This document shows, piece by piece, positions 35,011-42,913 of a stretch of DNA of 64,000 nucleotides; position 1 is the first letter of the stretch, and each line of letters begins with the position of its first letter. The translations under genes were made by a program, and so were the position numbers. Source of the stretch: Elusimicrobiota bacterium. GTDB lineage: Bacteria; Elusimicrobiota; Elusimicrobia; UBA1565; UBA9628. The notes below the pieces were generated by a model that was not told where the DNA came from, did no database searches, and was given only the letters and a program-made list of their open reading frames with translations. Location of the stretch: assembly GCA_016212855.1 (NCBI GenBank), contig JACRDP010000029.1:224827-288826 (forward strand), written 5' to 3'.

Positions 35011-35016
35011 TATAAT
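35011..35016 (+). promoter_or_regulatory. Consensus -10 six bases before ATG
   Basis: TATAAT at 35011-35016, ACGGGC, then ATG at 35023. This is the clearest leaderless-type promoter in the window; the -35 position is poor. Confidence 0.65.
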
Positions 35017-35022
35017 ACGGGC

Positions 35023-35889
35023 ATGCGAACCGCCTTCCTCCTGCTGACGCTGTCCGTTCCCGCCGCCGCTCAGACGCTCGAGCAGGCCGGGAGCTTCAAC
35101 TTCGCGTCCATGCTGGCCGCGCAGAAGGCGATCCTGCGCGCGTCCTTGCCCGCGGCCGAGGCGCGGCGGCTGGTCAAGGCCAAGCTTGCGGGCTCGGGCG
35201 TGCCCGAAGCGTACGTCGACTCCGTCTTCGACGACCCGCGCTCGCGCCTGTTCCCCGAGATCCCGCCCAAGTTCGGCACCCCGACCGCTCCCGTGCCGCC
35301 GACGCCGTACGACCAGTACCGCAAATACTTCGTCACGCCGGCCAACCTCGACGCGGGCGTGAAGTTCATCCGCGATCACCGCGCCTTGCTCGCCTCGATC
35401 GAGGCGAGCTATCACGTGGACGGAACTCTTCTCGTCGGCCTGGTCTGCGTCGAGACGCGCTATGGGACGGCCGCCGGACGCTATCCGGTCTTCGACGCGC
35501 TCAACACCATCATCCAGGGCGTGCCGCAGCGCTCGGACTGGGCCGCGCGCGAGGCGGCGGTATTCCTTAAGATGACCTACGCGCAGGGCCAGGACGCCCA
35601 CGGCGTGCTCGGCTCCTACGCGGGCGCCTTCGGCTTCGTGCAGTTCATGCCGACGAGCTACGAGCGCGTCGCCGTGGACTTCGACGGCGACGGCTTCCGC
35701 CGGCTCAACGAGTGGCCCGACGCCTTGGCCAGCGCGGCGAATTACCTCGCGCGCTCCGGCTACCGCGCCGGCGATCCCTTCACCCCGGCCTCCTCGATCG
35801 GGCGCTCCCTGCGCTCCTACAACCACAACGACAACTACGTCCAGGTCATCCTCGACCTGCGCGACGAGCTGCTCAAGCGCAATCCCTGA
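35023..35889 (+). CDS. Lytic murein transglycosylase, MltB family (GH103)
   Basis: 288 residues with a signal peptide ending near AAAQ. The catalytic Glu lies in LVCVETRYGT, followed by the family segments AAREAAVFLKM, GSYAGAFGFVQFMPTSY, DFDGDGFRRLNEWPDALASAANYL. It cleaves peptidoglycan glycan strands to anhydro-muropeptides in the periplasm. The protein lacks the lipobox of E. coli MltB, so it is soluble. Length is somewhat short for the family but all core motifs are kept. Confidence 0.92.
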   Translation: MRTAFLLLTLSVPAAAQTLEQAGSFNFASMLAAQKAILRASLPAAEARRLVKAKLAGSGVPEAYVDSVFDDPRSRLFPEIPPKFGTPTAPVPPTPYDQYRKYFVTPANLDAGVKFIRDHRALLASIEASYHVDGTLLVGLVCVETRYGTAAGRYPVFDALNTIIQGVPQRSDWAAREAAVFLKMTYAQGQDAHGVLGSYAGAFGFVQFMPTSYERVAVDFDGDGFRRLNEWPDALASAANYLARSGYRAGDPFTPASSIGRSLRSYNHNDNYVQVILDLRDELLKRNP

Positions 35890-35891
35890 CC

Positions 35892-35920
35892 TTGACAGGA
35901 TCAGGCGCTGGCCTTACGCA
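35892..35920 (+). promoter_or_regulatory. Promoter of 35927 with consensus -35
   Basis: TTGACA (35892-35897), 17 bases, TACGCA (35915-35920), six bases, ATG at 35927. A full promoter at this distance makes a leaderless transcript very likely for this gene. Confidence 0.6.
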
Positions 35921-35926
35921 CTGCCC

Positions 35927-36445
35927 ATGAAAAGCGTCCTCGCCGTCTTATTCGCCGCCCTCGCCTTCGCCTGCTCGCCTCCCGCCGATCCGCCGTGGAA
36001 GGTTTTCGACGGCGGCGATTCCTTCACGGTCGAAGCGCCGGGCGCTCCGAAGACCGAGGAGATCCGCGAGAACGCTCCGCCCCTGGGCGTGATCACCGGA
36101 CGCCAGCACCAATGGGAGACGCCTTCAAACCGCTTCTATATGGCCATGTTCATGAACTTCCCGGTCGAGGTCGCCCGGGCCGGCGACATGACCAAGGCGA
36201 TGGCCGCCATGGCCGACGGCATCGCCAAGCGGACCAAGGGCTCGATCACCTCCGAGAAACCCGTGGTGGTTTTGGGCCTGCCGGGCCTCGAGTACGAGAT
36301 CAAGATGGGCGTGCAGAAAGGCAGCCTCCGGATACGCACGGTCGAAAGCCACGGAGTCGTCTACTTGATCGCGGCGGGCTGGCCCGAGGGCCGCAAGTCT
36401 TATAAGGACGAGGAGCGCTTCTTCGACTCGTTCAAGCTCAAATAG
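35927..36445 (+). CDS. Small lipoprotein of unknown function
   Basis: 172 residues. Lipobox LAFAC (Cys16) follows a short hydrophobic segment. The mature protein (SFTVEAPGAPKTEE, then a beta/alpha pattern to FFDSFKLK) resembles small periplasmic proteins of the PsbP-like/DUF-type that end in a phrase such as RFFDSF. No catalytic motif. It has its own promoter 37 bases after the MltB gene. Confidence 0.7.
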   Translation: MKSVLAVLFAALAFACSPPADPPWKVFDGGDSFTVEAPGAPKTEEIRENAPPLGVITGRQHQWETPSNRFYMAMFMNFPVEVARAGDMTKAMAAMADGIAKRTKGSITSEKPVVVLGLPGLEYEIKMGVQKGSLRIRTVESHGVVYLIAAGWPEGRKSYKDEERFFDSFKLK

Positions 36446-36448
36446 TCG

Positions 36449-36483
36449 GGCCGGGCGCGAGATGCCCGGCACAGATGTGCCGG
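36449..36483. repeat. Overlapping hairpins GCCGGGC..GCCCGGC and CCCGGCAC..GTGCCGGG
   Basis: Two mutually exclusive stems share the central GCCCGGCAC block in the 55 bases between convergent genes. The block GCCCGGCACAG is shared with the element at 34105. They could stop transcription or be short dispersed repeats. Confidence 0.45.
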
Positions 36484-36500
36484 GGAATGTCCTAAAACAT

Positions 36501-37766
36501 CTAGAGGTCGGGGTCGCGCATGTAGCCCATGCCCCGCGTCAGCCAAACGTCGAGATGGTCGACGCGGCCGTCGCCGTTGCGGTCGCCGAGGCCCGCGGTC
36601 AGCGCCTTGCTGAATTTCACGCGGCCGACGGCCTCCGAGGATAATTCGAGCACGGAGTTCTTGCCGGTCTTGTCCACGTTCGTGCCTTTTCCCGGCAGCA
36701 CGACGATGGACGCCCCGCCTTTGAGCAAGGCGTACGAGCCGCCCTTGCCTCCGATATAGTCGGCGAAGCGGTTCACGTCGATGCCCTGCGCCGCGGCGTT
36801 CTTCGCGATGAATTTCAGCAGGCCGGGGCCGCGGTTGTAGGCGAGGTCGCCGAGAAATTCCACCACGCGCGAGTCGGTCGGCGGCGCGATGGCTTCGTTC
36901 GCGAAGGCCTTGGCCATCGCCCGGTCGGTTTGCGCGCGCAGCAAGGCGCCGAAGACGATGTTCGTGATCGTGTCGTTCGACACGTTCATCGTCCCTTTGT
37001 ACGCTTCGGCGTGCACGGACTCGACCTGCATGATGCCGGTCGCGGCGGGGTTGCTGGGGACGACCTGGCGCAGGCCGGACTCGGTCTTGGCCATGTACTT
37101 CAGAAATTCCGCGCGGATGCCGAACTCCCGACCGGCTTTCGCGAAGGCTTGATCGAGCTGCTTCGGCGTCAGCGCGGTCGAGTTGCCGGCTATTGCCAAG
37201 TCCGTATGGATGCGCTGAGCGATCGCCAGGTACTCCGGTTTCTTCTCGGGCAGCTTCCTATTCGGATCGAGAATCGTCTTCCCTTTTCGCAGCAGCGCCT
37301 GCACCTTCGCGTCGAAGGCGTTGCCGGCGAACTCGGCGCGCTCGAACAAGGTTCCGTTCTCGAGAGCTTGTCGGGCGTACGTACGGAAGATCTTCCACTT
37401 CGCGAGGCCTTCGGGGGAGAACTTGCCGCTCGCGGCCGATGCGTCGAGCGCTTTCTCGAGGCGCGGGTAGGCGGCGTTCACGGCGTCCTGGCGCTCCTTC
37501 TCCGTCGGCAACGCGCGGATGCGGTCGGCTTCGGAGTGGATGCGGTTGAACAAGGCCCGATCCTTGATTTGGAGCTCGTCGATGAGGCCGACGATCGCCT
37601 CGTCGAATTCTCTTTCGTCGGGCACGGCTTGCGGGATCGGGGGCGGAGCGGGGGCGACGATGAGGGGCGAAGCGAATTCGCCGGAGTTGAGCGTCGAGAG
37701 AATCTGTTGGGCCTCCCGCGGACTGGCGGAGGCGTTGAGCGCGAGGAGAAGAAAAGTCCCGATCAC
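36501..37766 (-). CDS. Exported SLT-type lytic transglycosylase-like protein with C-terminal dockerin-like repeat
   Basis: 421 residues from the GTG at 37766. Signal peptide VIGTFLLLALNASA, then a helical region (residues 50-230), then an SLT-like domain with the catalytic-type Glu in MAKTESGLRQ, GIMQVESVHAE and LAYNRGPGLL. The last 25 residues, LGDRNGDGRVDHLDVWLTRG, form one dockerin/EF-hand-like calcium loop. A single repeat is half of a classical dockerin. TATACT lies six bases before the GTG; a further GTG two codons upstream is possible. Family activity is cleavage of murein strands; the calcium loop may anchor or stabilise it. Confidence 0.78.
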   Translation of the reverse strand: MIGTFLLLALNASASPREAQQILSTLNSGEFASPLIVAPAPPPIPQAVPDEREFDEAIVGLIDELQIKDRALFNRIHSEADRIRALPTEKERQDAVNAAYPRLEKALDASAASGKFSPEGLAKWKIFRTYARQALENGTLFERAEFAGNAFDAKVQALLRKGKTILDPNRKLPEKKPEYLAIAQRIHTDLAIAGNSTALTPKQLDQAFAKAGREFGIRAEFLKYMAKTESGLRQVVPSNPAATGIMQVESVHAEAYKGTMNVSNDTITNIVFGALLRAQTDRAMAKAFANEAIAPPTDSRVVEFLGDLAYNRGPGLLKFIAKNAAAQGIDVNRFADYIGGKGGSYALLKGGASIVVLPGKGTNVDKTGKNSVLELSSEAVGRVKFSKALTAGLGDRNGDGRVDHLDVWLTRGMGYMRDPDL

Positions 37767-37772
37767 GGGCAC

Positions 37773-37778
37773 AGTATA
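37773..37778 (-). promoter_or_regulatory. -10 hexamer of leaderless type deciding the GTG start at 37766
   Basis: TATACT on the minus strand with six bases to the GTG. Confidence 0.5.
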
Positions 37779-37920
37779 CGCCCGCGCGGCGCTCGCGGCC
37801 AGGGCTGTTGGGCCCGGTGCGGCGATGAAAAAAGACCCAGAGCTCGGTTCCGTGCGGACGCGCCTGAGCGGCCCTCCTCGACGTCGCCGGCCCGGCGCAT
37901 ATTGTAGACTGAACGCCGCC

Positions 37921-39300
37921 ATGTCCCGCGTCATGAAATCCATCGATCGTGCGAGGCTCAAGGCCTTGATGGCGCGCGAGCAGGATCTTTTCGCGCGCAA
38001 GCACCCGAAATCGGCCGAGCTGTTCCGGCGCGCGCAGCGCTCCATGATGGGCGGCGTGCCGATGAACTGGATGTCCAAGTGGCCCGGGGCGTTTCCCGTG
38101 TTCGTCGCCGCGGCCTCCGGGGCTCATTTTACGGATGTGGACGGTCACGACTACGTGGATCTCTGCCTGGGCGACACCGGGGCGATGACCGGGCATTCGC
38201 CTCAGGCGCTCGTGACGGCGGCGAGCGCCCAGCTGTCTCGCGGGCTGACCACCATGCTGCCCACCGAAAACGCGATTTGGGTCGGCGAGGAACTGCAGCG
38301 CCGGTTCGGCCTGCCCTACTGGCAGTTCGCGCTGACCGCCACCGACGCCAACCGCTTCTCCATCCGCTTGGCGCGCCTGGCGACGGGGCGCTCCAAGGTG
38401 CTCGTCTTCAACTACAGTTATCACGGCACGGTCGACGAGGCCTTCGCGTCGCTCAAGGACGGCGCGACCGTCGCGCGCAGCGGCAACATCGGCCCGCCCG
38501 TCGATCCCGCGCTGACGACTCGCGTCGTCGAGTTCAACGACCTCCCGGCGCTCGAAGAGGCGCTCTCTCACCGCGACGTCGCGTGCATCCTGGCCGAGCC
38601 GGCGATGACGAACGTGGGCATCGTGCATCCCGAGCCGGGCTATCACCCCGCGATGCGCGAACTCGCCCGCAAGTACGGCGCGTTGCTCATCATCGATGAG
38701 ACGCACACGATCTGCACCGGCCCCGGCGGCTACACCAAGGCTCACGGGCTTAAGCCGGACTTCTTCGTGCTCGGCAAGCCCGTCGGCGGCGGCATCCCCT
38801 CGGCGGTGTACGGGTTCACGGAGGAGGTCGCCGCGCTCGCGACGTCGCGCATTCGTTTGGCCGAATGCGACACGGGCGGCATCGGCGGGACCTTGGCCGG
38901 CAACGCGCTGTCGCTGGCCGCGATGCGCGCCACGCTCGAAAGCGTCTTGACGGAGGAAGCTTTCGCGAAGACGATCGCGCTGGCGGAGCGCTTCACGCAG
39001 GGCGTCGAAGACGCCATCCGGGAAGCCGGCGTGCCCTGGCACGTCACCCGCCTCGGCTGCCGGGCCGAGTACCTCTTTCACGAGCGTAGGCCTAAAAACG
39101 GCGGCGAGGCCGCGGCGGCGGCGGATTTCGAGCTCGAAAAGTTCATGCACCTCTCCGCGTTGAATTGCGGCGTGCTGCTGACCCCTTTTCACAACATGGC
39201 GCTCATGAGCCCGGCGACAAGCGCTGCGGACGTGGACCGCCACACGCAGGCGTTCCGCCGCGCCGTGAACGAACTCACGGGTTCGACGGCCGAGGTTTAG
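37921..39300 (+). CDS. Class III aminotransferase (glutamate-1-semialdehyde aminomutase-like)
   Basis: 459 residues, PLP fold type I. The Schiff-base Lys is in LGKPVGGGIP, and the cofactor-binding Asp/Glu region reads LIIDETHTICTGPGGY where most relatives have DEV. The segment VFNYSYHGTVDEA is also typical. It is not a standard HemL: the N-terminal 50 residues and the ETHT motif match a group often annotated only as aspartate aminotransferase family. TAGACT lies ten bases before the ATG. The next two genes encode a diamine-type aminotransferase and an amine/amino acid permease, so a role in amine or amino acid use is likely. Confidence 0.85.
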   Translation: MSRVMKSIDRARLKALMAREQDLFARKHPKSAELFRRAQRSMMGGVPMNWMSKWPGAFPVFVAAASGAHFTDVDGHDYVDLCLGDTGAMTGHSPQALVTAASAQLSRGLTTMLPTENAIWVGEELQRRFGLPYWQFALTATDANRFSIRLARLATGRSKVLVFNYSYHGTVDEAFASLKDGATVARSGNIGPPVDPALTTRVVEFNDLPALEEALSHRDVACILAEPAMTNVGIVHPEPGYHPAMRELARKYGALLIIDETHTICTGPGGYTKAHGLKPDFFVLGKPVGGGIPSAVYGFTEEVAALATSRIRLAECDTGGIGGTLAGNALSLAAMRATLESVLTEEAFAKTIALAERFTQGVEDAIREAGVPWHVTRLGCRAEYLFHERRPKNGGEAAAAADFELEKFMHLSALNCGVLLTPFHNMALMSPATSAADVDRHTQAFRRAVNELTGSTAEV

Positions 39301-39379
39301 GCGGCGTTCGGACCCAAGAGGACCCGGCCCGGGAAAAGCTAGAATGTCGAGCCGCTTTGTCGTAAGGAGACCGATCGTC

Positions 39380-40744
39380 ATGGGCCAGGACCTGAAAGCC
39401 GCGAAGGAAAAATCCCGCTACGTTCTCGATCTCATCGGGAAGAAGACCCTCACCGCCTCCGAAAAGAAACAAGTCGTCTCCGAAGCGGTCAAGTATTGGG
39501 CCGACCACGTCAACGCGGGCTTCCTCAAATACCGGAAATCGGTCAGCACGGACTATACCGCCGTCGAGTGGGAAGACGAGGGCGCGGTCTTTCGCGACAT
39601 CAACGGCAAGGAATTCATCGACATGCTGGGCGGCTTCGGGGTCTACGTCACCGGCCACCGCCACCCGAAGGTGCTCAAGGCCGTCATCGACCAGCTCAAC
39701 CGGCAGGGCATCCACTCCCAGGAGCTCATCGATCCTCTGCGGACCTACCTCGCCCATCTCGTCTCGCTGATCACGCCCGGCGACCTCACGTTCGCTTTCT
39801 TGACGAACTCGGGCACCGAGTCCATCGAAGGCTGTCTGAAGATGGCCATGGTGACCACCGGCCGGCACAAGTTCATCGGCGCCATCGGGGGCTTTCACGG
39901 CAAGAGCCTGGGCGCGCTCGGCGGAACCTCCAAGGCCGTGTTCCGGGAGCCGTTCCTCCCGCTGCTGAACTGGTCGCACGTGCCCTTCGGCAACGTCGAC
40001 GCGCTCAAGACCATGATGGAGTCCTGCGATTTCTCCGGCGACCGCGTGGCGGCCGTGGTGCTCGAGCCCATCTTGGGCGAGGGCGGCATCGTCGTGGCCC
40101 CTCCCGGTTACCTGGCCGCGGCGCGCGAGCTGTGCGACAAGTTCGGAGCGATGCTCGTCTTCGACGAGATTCAGTCCGGCATGGGCCGCACCGGCAAGAT
40201 GTTCGCGAGCGAACACGACGGCGTGGTGCCCGACCTGATGGCCCTGGGCAAGGGCTTCGGCGGCGGCATCATGCCCATCGGCGCGTGCGTGGGCACGCCC
40301 AAGACCTGGGAGCGTTACATCGAGAATCCCTTTCTCCATACCACCACCTTCGGCGGCAACCCGCCCGCCTGCGCGGCCGCCATCGCCACGATCAACGTAC
40401 TCCTCGACGAGGACCTTCCTCGCCAGGCCGCCGAGAAGGGCGCCTACCTGCTCAAGCAGATCAACGCGCTGGCCGCGAAGTACCCGGCCATTCTCAAGCT
40501 GGCGCGCGGCCGCGGCCTGATGCTCGGCATGGAGTTCATGGACAACGACCTGGGCTACGAGGTCGCCAAGGAGCTCTTCGGCCGCAACATCCTCATCAGC
40601 GGGACCTACATCAACGCCCGCGTCCTGCGCCTGGAGCCGGCGCTGACCATCAGCCGCGAGCAGCTCGACGTGTTCCTGGGCGCGCTCGAGGATTCTCTCA
40701 AGGCCGTGTCGAAGACCCGCCGTCTCGCGGGAGCGGCCGTCTGA
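39380..40744 (+). CDS. Class III aminotransferase, putrescine/diamine type
   Basis: 454 residues. The PLP Lys is in MALGKGFGGGIMP, preceded by LVFDEIQSGMGRTG and by NSGTESIEGCLKMA. Overall it resembles PatA (YgjG), which moves an amino group from putrescine or cadaverine to 2-oxoglutarate. I chose the ATG at 39380 because AAGGAG lies ten bases upstream; an earlier ATG at 39344 would sit on the -10-like TAGAAT (39340-39345). The permease gene follows with overlapping codons. Confidence 0.85.
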   Translation: MGQDLKAAKEKSRYVLDLIGKKTLTASEKKQVVSEAVKYWADHVNAGFLKYRKSVSTDYTAVEWEDEGAVFRDINGKEFIDMLGGFGVYVTGHRHPKVLKAVIDQLNRQGIHSQELIDPLRTYLAHLVSLITPGDLTFAFLTNSGTESIEGCLKMAMVTTGRHKFIGAIGGFHGKSLGALGGTSKAVFREPFLPLLNWSHVPFGNVDALKTMMESCDFSGDRVAAVVLEPILGEGGIVVAPPGYLAAARELCDKFGAMLVFDEIQSGMGRTGKMFASEHDGVVPDLMALGKGFGGGIMPIGACVGTPKTWERYIENPFLHTTTFGGNPPACAAAIATINVLLDEDLPRQAAEKGAYLLKQINALAAKYPAILKLARGRGLMLGMEFMDNDLGYEVAKELFGRNILISGTYINARVLRLEPALTISREQLDVFLGALEDSLKAVSKTRRLAGAAV

Positions 40745-42117
40745 CGAAAGAGAAGGGGCTGGTCGAAGGGGCGCTGGGCACCTTCGAGTCCACGATCATG
40801 GGCATCGCCGGCACCGCGCCGGCGTTCAGCATCGCGGTCACGACCGCGGCCATCGTGGCCTCGGTGGGCGTGCTGGCGGTCGGCAGCATCCTTTACTGCG
40901 GCATGGTCATGTTCGGCATCGTGCTGGCCTTCATCCACCTCAACAAGATATCCCCACACGCCGGCGCCGCCTACGCTTGGGTGGGGCACGTCTTCGGCGA
41001 GTCATGGGGCTTTTTTACCGGCTGGGCGCTTCTTGTCGCCTCGGTCGTCTTCATGGTCTCGGCGACGATTCCCGCCGCCACCTCGACCTTGCTGCTGATC
41101 GCTCCGCACCTGGTGGAGAACACCCATTGGGTCGCGTTCACGGCGGCGCTGTGGCTGACCTTGGTGACCATCGTCGTCGGCAAGGGCATCAAGCACGCGA
41201 GCTACGCGCAGATCGCCCTGACGCTCATCGAAACGGCCGTCGTCTTCGCGCTGATCATCGCGGCCTTCCTGCGCTACGGCCGCGCGCCGGCGCACCCGCC
41301 CGCGCTCATCTGGTTCTCTCCGTTCTCGTTCACGCCGCAAATGTTCGCCACCGGCGCCTTGACCTCCATCTTTTTCTACTGGGGCTGGGACGTCACCATG
41401 AACTTGAGCGAGGAATCCGAGGCGAACGCGGGCGCGCCTTCCGCCGCCGGTAAAGGCGCGTTTTGGGCGATGGTCAATCTGATCCTGTTCTTCATCATCA
41501 TGATGATCGTGGTCCTGATCGTCCTGACCGACGACGAGATCGCCCGCGCCAACACCAACGTGCTCTACGCGATCGCCGACAAGCTGTTCCCGAAGCCGTG
41601 GAGCTACCTGGCCGTGTTCTCGACCATTCTCAGCACGATCGGCACCATCGAGACTCAGATTCTTCAATTCAGCCGGAGCATGTTCGCGATGGCGCGCGAC
41701 AACATGCTGCACCCGCGCTACGCCAAGATCCATCCGACGTGGCGGACGCCGTGGCTGGCGACGTTCGTCATCTGGTTTTTGGGCGTGATCCTCCTATACT
41801 CCTCGTCTTTCATGCCGTCGGTGAAGAAAATCCTGGAGAGCTCGATCCTCGCGATCGGCTTTCAGATCTGCTTCTACATGAGCCTCGCCGGATTCGCCTG
41901 CGCCTGGCACTACCGCAAGAAGCTTCGCTCGGGGGCTTTCGACGCGGTGTCCTACGTGCTGTGGCCGCTGGGCGCGGCGAGCTTCATGGTGTTCATCGCC
42001 CTGTACAGCATCCCGACCTTCGACCGGATCACCAATCTCATGGGCATCGGCGGCATCCTGATCGGCTTCATCCCGTTGTACCTGGGCGGTTTCCGGCGCG
42101 CGCAGAACGCTCGATAG
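40741..42117 (+). CDS. APC superfamily amino acid/polyamine permease
   Basis: 458 residues with about 12 membrane helices. The first helix segment (TFESTIMGIAGTAPAFSIAV) is typical of APC transporters, so translation must begin upstream of the first ATG at 40798. In frame there is no ATG, GTG or TTG between there and the patA-like coding end; CTG at 40741 overlaps the upstream TGA stop as CTGA, the same layout as the ATGA overlaps elsewhere. A CTG start is therefore likely. The segment with DNMLHPRYAKIHPTWRTPW is the usual cytoplasmic loop. It should import an amine or amino acid for the two aminotransferases. Confidence 0.85.
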   Translation: MTKEKGLVEGALGTFESTIMGIAGTAPAFSIAVTTAAIVASVGVLAVGSILYCGMVMFGIVLAFIHLNKISPHAGAAYAWVGHVFGESWGFFTGWALLVASVVFMVSATIPAATSTLLLIAPHLVENTHWVAFTAALWLTLVTIVVGKGIKHASYAQIALTLIETAVVFALIIAAFLRYGRAPAHPPALIWFSPFSFTPQMFATGALTSIFFYWGWDVTMNLSEESEANAGAPSAAGKGAFWAMVNLILFFIIMMIVVLIVLTDDEIARANTNVLYAIADKLFPKPWSYLAVFSTILSTIGTIETQILQFSRSMFAMARDNMLHPRYAKIHPTWRTPWLATFVIWFLGVILLYSSSFMPSVKKILESSILAIGFQICFYMSLAGFACAWHYRKKLRSGAFDAVSYVLWPLGAASFMVFIALYSIPTFDRITNLMGIGGILIGFIPLYLGGFRRAQNAR

Positions 42118-42202
42118 ACGGGCGCAAAAGCGGGTCCAATGGTCGCGCCCGTTTGCCCGAAGGGCCTTTGCGATTCTCCCCGGCCGCGATCTATGATGTC
42201 TC

Positions 42203-42811
42203 ATGCGCTTTCTCGTCGCGGCCCTGGTTTTGGCGTGTTCCTCGTCCGCGGTCGCCGCGCCGATGGTTCGTTCGATCGGCCTGTACGGCGGCGGTTACCT
42301 GATCAACGGCCTGCCCGCGGCCTACGTCGGCTCGGGTGATTTCAAAGAAGTTCTCCAGCTTCCCGCCGACCCCGGGCTGGTCGTTAAAGTCTTCTACGCC
42401 GATACGACGTCGAGCGCGCCCGAGATGCGCCGCGAGGTCGCGGCGATCCGGGCGTTGGAGCCGTTGGCCGTCGCGCCCAGGCTCGTCGAGCGGGGCGAGC
42501 GGACCGTGCGCGGGCAAGCGGCCGGCTACTTGGTCCAGGAGCGCGTGCGGGGCTCCACCCTCGATAACCGCGTCACCGCCGAGAAGTTGGAGCATGTCCG
42601 GGCGCTGTTTGAAACTCTGCGGGCCGCCGGCTTGGAACTCACCGATACGGCCATGGATTTCAAGCTCCGGGCCAACATCATGGTGGGGACGACCCGCGGC
42701 GGACCGAGGCAGGCCTATCTCGTCGATCCCGCCTTCAAGGCCTCCGATAAGACCGCGGCGCAGCTGGGCGTTTTTTACGACGGGCTGCTCGCGCGAATCG
42801 CTCGCCGCTGA
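42203..42811 (+). CDS. Exported small protein-kinase-like protein
   Basis: 202 residues with a signal peptide (cut near AVAAP). The mature part reads as a minimal kinase fold: a glycine-loop-like segment VGSGDFKEVLQL, a Lys in LVVKVFYA, an alpha-C-like Glu in EMRREVAAIRAL, a hinge YLVQERVRG, a catalytic-loop-like DFKLRANIMV and a metal-loop-like YLVDPAF. An exported kinase would need ATP outside the cytoplasm, so it may instead be a kinase-fold phosphotransferase or a binding protein. TATGAT lies five bases before the ATG. Confidence 0.6.
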   Translation: MRFLVAALVLACSSSAVAAPMVRSIGLYGGGYLINGLPAAYVGSGDFKEVLQLPADPGLVVKVFYADTTSSAPEMRREVAAIRALEPLAVAPRLVERGERTVRGQAAGYLVQERVRGSTLDNRVTAEKLEHVRALFETLRAAGLELTDTAMDFKLRANIMVGTTRGGPRQAYLVDPAFKASDKTAAQLGVFYDGLLARIARR

Positions 42812-42913
42812 AAGCCGCGCGTACCGGTCGATTCCGGCAGCGCCCATAAAACATCGAGCCTGCCATTCGGGGGGTAAGGCCGCACGGCAGGAACGTTGCG
42901 TGATCTGCAGTTC

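Noticed and set aside
34933..35826. N-terminal extension of the desaturase frame up to 35826
   Set aside because: The extension is antisense to the MltB gene; the SD and the first His box fix the start at 34932.
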